From Holothuria scabra (lineage: Eukaryota > Echinodermata > Holothuroidea > Aspidochirotida > Holothuriidae), in contig CM074195.1 in NCBI GenBank assembly GCA_037179385.1, forward strand, positions 12,127,887-12,191,886: a DNA stretch of 64,000 nt, in the 5' to 3' direction. The notes under the pieces were generated by a model, which saw nothing but the letters and a program-made list of their open reading frames with translations, had not been told where the DNA came from and did no database searches. Shown piece by piece: positions 27,501 to 36,500 of the stretch. Each line of letters begins with the position of its first letter. Position 1 is the first letter of the stretch. The translations under genes were made by a program, and so were the position numbers.

Positions 27501-30500
27501 AGAAAATACCTGTCATCAGTGCTATAAATACCTGTGACCTTGCTTGATTAAAACAAACACGATGTTTCAAACTGCTTAACCCTGCGATTTGAGGTGGATT
27601 GAAATTTAAACACCAACCCCGCATTAACCCGCGTTCCCACATTACTCGAGAGTGAGGTAATACAGTGTTACCTCGAGCGCGGGGTATGTGAGAACACAGT
27701 ATTTGATCCAATGCTTGTAGGAGAGTGTGTCGATGAGGGCTTGTTTAAACACTAACCTCAATGCAGACTTTTCGAAACATAGAGGCATCGGAACATAGAG
27801 ACTTCAGAATGGAGAGCTGTCCCCATTGACCAAACTTTTGATAAAAATGGTTTCAAAATACCGCTTTATCAAGTAATGAGACAGTTTTCTGGAATATTAA
27901 AGCTGTGTGAGAAATTCCTCTTGTGTGTGGAGATCAAAGGTTTGAGGTGACAGTCAGATCAAACTTTGTAGACATAATATTTTTAGGGGGATAACTGTGA
28001 GGGATCTCATACCATGGTGGTAGTACTTCCATACTCATTCTGTACTAAGCAATTTTGGAATTACTCATGTTGATGGACGTGTTGGTAAGGTGATCACTAT
28101 TGTTTTTAAGGGGTCAAAAGTCATTTTGGGTCACATGAGGTCAAAAAGTTTTGACCCTACTAGTATTATATCTCAATTAAGTAGGATAATTGTATGGGAT
28201 CTCATGCATGTCATGTTTGTTTCCATGTTTGCTGTGATATATCATACGGCAAGGAATCACTAAGCCTGTTGGCTTTCTAGTTATAGGTACTTTGCTAAAA
28301 ATGTCACGTGGAACTTGGAAGGGAAAAAAAATGTGCCTGTTTAAGTTTATGTGTGCAACTTCATGTTTATTCACATAACTGAAGTTGAGCCTTTTAAATC
28401 TCAGAAAAATACAAGAAGAAAAGATTTCAGGTTTCTTTTAATGAAACAATGGAGCAATGTTTTGTATTTGGTTTATGCCCTCTTGGTTTAACAGGAATAT
28501 CCTCTCCTAAGAAGTCATTGCCCGATCTTCCGCCTGTGGAAAATGTAGAAACTGATGAGCTAGCTTCCGGACGACCTACTTCTAAAAATAGTATTTAAAT
28601 CATTGTTTAATGTCTCCTGCACATGATGTGTTCTTCACCTAATTGACTAATAGTCTTTTGAATTTGAAATGGTTTTAAAAGGATTGATATCTCTTACCTT
28701 TTAAATTCTTTAATGGCCACTGTTAGCTTCAGCATAATCACTAGCTGGTAAGCTAAATAGATGCAGTTGCAAATAATATTTGCAGAGAATGGATTCCTCA
28801 CAAAATGACATTCTGTGACAAAACTTGCTTGCCTGAAATTATGCGAAGTTGTGAGAATTCTGTGACCGTGTGTGACAAAGTGGCCAGTAAAGTACAGCAT
28901 TGTTATTCTTTTTCAAAACTTGTCATACATGCACTGTAACCTGCTGAGCCAAGCAAGCTGTGTAGTGTTTTCTTGAATTTTACACTACATCAAGTGGGTG
29001 TTGGTTTTGTCACAAATTCTAAAATTATGGAATTCTTCATTATCATCTGACAAATATTCCATCTTGCGTTATTGAAAAAATCAAAATTGATGTGACTTAA
29101 ATATGCAAAAAAAAGACACCAGAAGGGCTGTGACAACTGAGACTTCCCTGTGACAGTTTGAAAACTATGACTTGCTCTTAAACATGAATCCATTGTGTGG
29201 GATTATTGACATGCCATGCTAGTGGCCTAGGTGAGCAAAAGGTGGTTCACAGGTGGAAATTAGATTTCTCTTCCATAAGAGACCTATAACATTTACAAAA
29301 CCTTATAAGTGTATTCTAAGTAAAGTTTTCCTTCTAACAAAATGCAGCAATCTGAATCTTAATAGTGGGATGAAAAGTAAATTGTGCCAATTTTCTTTCA
29401 TTGTGGTCTATTTTAAGACATCACTCTCAAATTTGCTAACCATCCCATTTAAAGTGGAACTGTTATGTTTTCTGGGATTTTTTTTAACTCTTAAAAATCA
29501 AAACAAGTAGATTTCCTGACTTAAAATGTTACAAATATATATCACATACTAAAGGTGATTAGGATTCTTACAAAGCAAAAGCTAGGGAAAATGACATCGA
29601 TCCTACTGTGAACATTTACAGAGGGAAAGAGGAACTTTGCTCCTGGACCTCACCGATTTAGAAAAAAACAGGTGTGTTTGTGGGTGTGCCTTTAGTTTTC
29701 ATGATGTATCATGTACTACATATTCAGTTTTCTGAGATGATAATGTTGGCAAGTATGCTCTCTTGAACAAGTTAAACAGCTTTCTTTTGTTGACCTCACT
29801 TCTTTAATGTCTTTCCTATTGTTCTTTATTCATTAACATTTCTTTCCTTCAGAGTAACAGAGCAGTTGATGCAACTCACATTCTCTATTCTTTGAAAATA
29901 TGATTTCTTACAAATACTTTTAAAAAATGTTTGTAGGTGGCTGTTTCCATGGTACTGGCAGACTACAGAGTCCCCCCCAACATTTTTCTTCTTTTGTTTG
30001 GTTTTTGTTTGAGTTTTATGCCTCACCTTGAACCTGCAGTCTTTTTCCAGTTATACGTCCCTTGATTGCTTTCCTTACTCTGTTGAAATATGCGGAGCAT
30101 CACACACAAGGGCAGTAGGCTCCGTATTTGAAGTCTTTGGTATGACTTGGCCTGGGAATTGAACCTCGACCACTATAACTGGTACAGGAAGATGTAAGCA
30201 TTTTGCAAAATTATACTAAACCAAGAAAAGCTTGACACTGCCCTCCATACCCAGACAGTAAATAGCTTTCAGCAGGCCTTTAGTCTTAGAATTTCCACGT
30301 GTGCTACAAATCACACTCCTCAGGAAATTAAGGAGTGTGGTAGGTGTATTGTTTTTATATTGAACTTTAATGGATTTATGTGGGCTGCCATTCTTCATCT
30401 CGGTGTGCTTTAAATCAAACTCCTCACACTGATTTAAGGCAAGTGTTGTTGTTGCGATCGCACTTGCAGACCTCAGAATTCAAGGCCTAGCTTTGACTGT

Positions 30501-33500
30501 TATAGGTCGTGAAAGTCACCAGTGCTATATCTAAAAGGACAACAGCCATGGTAGTAGGTACGTCTGGAAATAAAAGGGTATAATAGCAAGGTGGTGCATA
30601 GATCTGTCATTAACCAGATCATTGTTAGGGGGGAGGGGGAGCACTAGATCATTGTTAAAGGGGTGGGGGAGCTCATTCCAAGCAGTCTACACCTGGCCTC
30701 CTAACTAAGTGACATTATTTATGGGACAAGTGCAACTTACCAGAGAAAGATCATATATCAAATTTTGCAAGGCATTTTTTACTCATAAGTTATAAAGGTC
30801 TATTTCGTTCCTCCTTACCTCCTATTTTCATATTTTTCCCTAATTGCCAAACAATACCCATCTGGTAGACACTTAGCACAGGTGGTGTCCTAGCCATGTA
30901 GTTTGGTAAATTTTTTGTTTTGAATAGTCCAAAAACAAAAAAATTTTGCTTTTAAAATATTCCAAATATTGTTATGTTAACTGCTAGATTTTTCCACCTT
31001 CTGTTCACAGTCAGGGTGCTATTGGTACTCTTATTTTAAAGTGTGCAAAAAAAGGGGATTGGGAGATAATCCTCAGCTTTCAAGCTTGAACTATATATTC
31101 TACACTCTATTCTGCAGTGTCCCTAGATGAATATTATTCCATATTATGTGATAACCACATTTTGTAGTTTCTTTGGATTTGCACCTACACAAATAGCAAA
31201 TTTTTTTTGTTTTTTTTTTTGGTCACATTGTGTTCAAAATCATATTTTTACAGTTTTGAAGGTTTTTGTCTATTGTATTTTCTGTCAGAATTAGAAGGTA
31301 TGATATCTTATCAAGATGGTATATGTGGGTATGATATATATACTATGGTCTTTGCAACACTATTGAGACTTAAAATACATATTGTTATTTTTAGTTACCA
31401 TGGCTAGACAAATCAGCTGTTAAAAAAAGTTGATTAAAATGAATCTCCCATTTGAATGTTCACCAATCATAGATTTGCATACCAGGTATCACCAAATGAC
31501 TGCATTGAACAAAATGATGGCTTACATGTGAAATGAGGTAATATTTGACTCATTTTGAAGTATATTTAAACAGGCATGGCTGCCAGTGAGGGTGGGTGAA
31601 AGGAGGGGGCCGTGGATGCCCTTTGCTCACCTGCCTGGATCTGCTACTACCTTCATTGATCATTTAGTGTTCTGCTTATGAATTCTATGTACAGGTCTGT
31701 GAATGAACTGCTTCCAATCACCATCCTGATTGGATAATAATGAAGTTTGCTTTCATTTTAAACTTTTCTATATGTTTTGAAAGATGATCAATATTGATGT
31801 AAACAGAAACATGAATGAAGGATTATGCAAGCTGTTTGTCATGTTGCTATCTCATCACACATCATACATTGACACATTGGATTAATGCACTTATCAGTTG
31901 TAACACGCACCTTTTGACCCCTGCAAGAGATCTGAGAGGTCTGTCATTGTCCGTAGGAACATAAAAAATATGTGTGCATTGGCACAACTATCCATCACAT
32001 AATTGATCCAACATTTCAAAGACTTCATTGCCCATTTCCTTGTAGAATATGACACTCCTATGCTGCACCTATTAGGTTTTGTTTATGCATCATTTGGAAT
32101 ACTTTGACATGCCTCTGGGTCACAACTCTGACAAACATGACACACATTTGACTCTCTGTGGCCTATGGATCAGCAGGTGTATAAATTACAATCGATATGT
32201 GCATAACATCAACACCCTGTTGTTTTATATGTTATATTGACCATTTTACATCTTTTTTTTTGTTATAAATGTTATCTCCTCTTCAAGGTGTTCTTTCCAG
32301 AATGAGCTCTGTCTCTCTCAAGATGGGTGATTCAGAAGAAAAGAATTCCAGGACCCCAAGCAGACTTAATTCAGTTAAAAGTAATCCTTCATTTTATTCA
32401 TTTTCAGATTGGAAGTTATCTTCAATTTAATTCAAGCCAGCCCTTCAATATTTCTGATACATGATTCCTTCCATGTCATTTAACCAGTTTGCCCATTTTA
32501 TGTGCAGGTCAATAGAAAATGTAATTCATTTGACGTCATGTTCTCAGAAGGAATTTATAAAAATCCACATTTTGCAAATTTCAAAGGTTGCAAACTGCTT
32601 GGCTCTGCCTAGAATTCTTATAAAGACCATTGGAAGAGAATGTACATGTTTCTGGTGTTTTTTGTACAATGACAAAATTCATTTTTTTTTTTCAAAGAAA
32701 TCATTAAATTATATTTATTTTGCAGCATTGTATTGCATACAGGAAAATTTTGATTTTCCAGGGAGGAAGAAACAACTTTACATATTTATTCTGTATGTTT
32801 ATATTCAAAGAAGGGAAACTTCCCTCCAGTTGCCAAACTTTCTTCCAATTTCCAAATGGCCAAATTTCCTGCCAAGGAGATTCCTAGCTTCACACCCCTT
32901 TCCATTCATGCTTTAAGTGAAAGTGCAATATATCTTAAGTTTGTATATTGACATGAGTACCATTATGAGAACATTTTAGACAGTATTTTTATAAAGTGTG
33001 GGAAGTACGAAATTTGCTTTTACAAGATGCACTTTTGTAACAAATTGTGAGTGCAGTATAAATCAGTACAAGCTCCAGGTCCTCGCAGCAATATAGTCCA
33101 TAACAGTACCTATTTTAGTCTGCAAAGAAATAATCACAGTTGTTCTTTATGTAGTACATGGTACTCTTAAGAGTACACTTTACAGTACACACATTAATAC
33201 TCCTCACAGTCCAGTTTTTGGTGATGGTGGACTTACCTTCTTTCTCATAAATATTTTCATCAACATTATTTCTGCTCAAAAACCATTTAGTGATTGGTTC
33301 ATAATCCTTAAGCCCTTCTACCTTTTAGGTGATCGCAGCAGGGTAACTCCAGGAAGCATAGAGGATGAAAACCTTATTTCCATCTCACAGCAGCCACCAG
33401 TATCAGCAGAAAGAGCAAGTAAGATGAAGGGGAAGTTGAGATAGGGAAGTTATAGATGTAGTAAGGGGAAGGTATCTTAAATGATCATGGGATGTTAGAA

Positions 33501-36500
33501 AATATTTTTGGAAAATATTTATGAAAGTAGTAACCTGTCAGGGCTTTTTGGTAGGAGACGGTGCTAATGTGACAGGATTTTGTTTGAGCCCCATATATCC
33601 TAATTAAATCGTAAGTTAAAATGTACAAGGAGCTTCCCCATATGTGCCAGTAGCCTGACGGGTTTTAAAGTCATGAATTTATGAAGAATAAACCTTGGAA
33701 GTATTTGGGGGTGTGGGTGGGGATGGGGGGTTCCTTACATAAGACTTCAAGGCCAGCTGGAGTGTATTTTACAATGGTGGTGGAAGTTGTGCACAGCGGG
33801 AGAGGTGTGGGTAGAGGGGAAAGAGTGGGTAGGAAGGGGTGAGGTGGGAAGGGGAAGGGGCATGGGTCAAAAAGATAGAGAGGTAAAAGGGAGATACTAC
33901 TATACTATAGACAGGCAGTTTACCTTACTTGTTACACAACTCTGTACATTAACAATTCACATGGTCCCCAAATTGACAAATTTTGAAAATTCAGCTCATT
34001 GACCTGGCAGGAAAGTTAGGGATTCTATAAATAAGCCAAGTGACATGATGACCATGATTTTGAATTGAAATAATCTCATTAAAGGTAGATGTTTAGTTTG
34101 AGTGGAAAACAAATTAGGTAAATAAGGGAACTAAAAAGGATTCATAGAAAAGAAAGGACCCACATAGGAAAAGTTGAAACCAGATGGAAATTTGGGTAAG
34201 AAGAGGTGAAATTCCTAGATCAATAATCTAAAGAAGAGTTACTTAGGAGCATCTATTTTTAGTAGAGTTTGTCCTATGAGTCATCCCATTTTGTAAGTGT
34301 CTAGAAACCCCTTACTTCATTTTCAGTACAAGCAGTTATTGGGGGAGCAGAATAGCATAGTTTTAAATTTCTACCTAGCTTAAAGTGCTGCATCTTTGAA
34401 AATCCATACAGACAAATATTTCAGCGTACATTCTTATCAAGCTTGTGGAAATATCTTTAATAAAATGTGGTGCACTTTTCACTTCATTTTGTTTCTAGCA
34501 AAATTATCCCTGATGGCTCCTGTTAATTCTGATGATCCAAATCTAACACCCATATCTCAACTTCAAGATAAAGTCAAGTCTCCAACCTCAAAAAAAAGTA
34601 TCAAAAATTTTGTTTGTGCTTTTGAGTTCATGTATTAGAGATAGATGCATTGCACATGTAGTGTGGATTGAACACTTGGATCATATGCACAGCAGACACT
34701 TTTGATATGTCTGATGTAGAAAAATTGATTAGAGGGATTTAATACTATGGTACCTCAAGCCCATCAAAAGTAGATGCACTCTCTCTGTCAGAGTCAGTCA
34801 CTTATCATTCAAATCATCTGCACCAGTGAAGTTTAATCTATGTGTCATGTGTAAGTTATAACTTAAAAAAGTTTTGAACATAGAGCTGTGTAAATCTGTA
34901 AATCTACATCTCCCCTCAAAACCATCTTCAAGACAAAAAAAATCACACTTGGGAATTTTGGATCCTCACCTTAAAAGTACAACTTTTGTAGTAGTCAAGG
35001 AAAATTCTCAATTGGAACAGCTCTTTGATTGACAGCAAGTTTAAAAAATGCAGATTACTGTAGCTCATATTACACTACACACACTTTACTGAGAGTGTTC
35101 TTATAACACATTTGGTCTTGTATATTCACCCTGAAGCAATAAAGTTAGATTGTGTTTGTATTAAGATGAGTTGTAGACAGCTGTAGGAAGACCTTTTGTC
35201 AGTAAGTTACGAGAATAGGAACTGTCTTGGGGTGAAATTTGTTCTTCAACATATACCTTAAACTAGCACATAAACTGCACTTTTGATTAACTCATCATCC
35301 TGCCAAGTTAGTCTTAAGTTGCTTCTGTCTGAGGTGATGGTTTCTCTTTGCACCACAGATTTGGTTTCTTTACTTGAACGACACTAAGAACTAAAGAACT
35401 AACATCTTTTCCTCTCATCAGATCTAATATTTGCATCAAATTTTAATTTCAGCACTCACTTGATTGGATGCTACCTTATCATCACTTTCTCATTTCTTTC
35501 CTAACAGATGGAAATATTTACATCTTGACTTGTAATTTTATTTTCCAGATTTTTGGTTAAATCTTTCATCTAATTTTCAGTTCTTTTATTTTTCTCTCAG
35601 TGATTTAACACAGAGGTGATTCATTCCTCTTGTGGGCGGTTTGCAGTAATGAACAGACCATGAATATTTTAACACAAGTGCTATTAACCAATCATCTTCC
35701 TTTACATCTTTTGTCACAGAATTTATTTAATTTTTTCCTTTGCAAATTTTTGGTTTTCTTTAAAGCACTGATTAATGAAACAGTGCACTTTTATGAGTTC
35801 AGATGAAATCATGTGCTTGAAAAATTGTTATGAAAGAGTGTAATAAAACCTTCTTTATTAATATTGTGAGAGGATTTAATTTGGTGTCAACAAGTACAAC
35901 AAATGCATTCTTTCTCCCCTTCTCCTTATGTGATACAGGGTTTTGCTTGTAGTTGTGAAAGTTGGGTGGAAACAAAAAGGTGGTTAAACATTTTTATAAA
36001 AAAGTTTATCATTCTTGTCATGTGATAGTGGTTCCTGCTTTTGACTGAATGTGATTTAGCAATGTCAGGCACTAGGGTCCGCCTCAGGGTATAATAAGGT
36101 TAGTTTTTCATGAAGGAACAATGAACATGCTTCTTGGCTGTTTAGCTAAAAATCATTTGTGTTATCTGTTCTTTTCATACAGTCTAGAATGGAGCTACAC
36201 ATGATGTAAATGGTATGAGTGCAAGCTGGAGGTTGGTCTGTTAGGTCTAAGTATGATGTTCTTTGAGAACATAGCTTCCTTGGGAAGCAAAACTCCTTTG
36301 GGGAAACTGTTTGGTTTCACTGAATGGCTCTTTTCCAGAGAGTCAGGACAACTTTAGAAGAAGGAATAGAGACTATCTGTAGGAAAGAGTTCTATTGGGC
36401 ACACATTTTTACTAAATGCTGCCATCTTTGCTTGATCTTGGAGATCAAAAGCCCATACATGTATCTCTAAATTCTTGTCACGTTGTATATACTGAAAGAA

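Noticed and set aside
32461..32916. 151-codon open frame
   Set aside because: Lies in an ARMC9 intron, has AT-driven composition and no recognisable similarity, and is not joined in phase to either neighbour.
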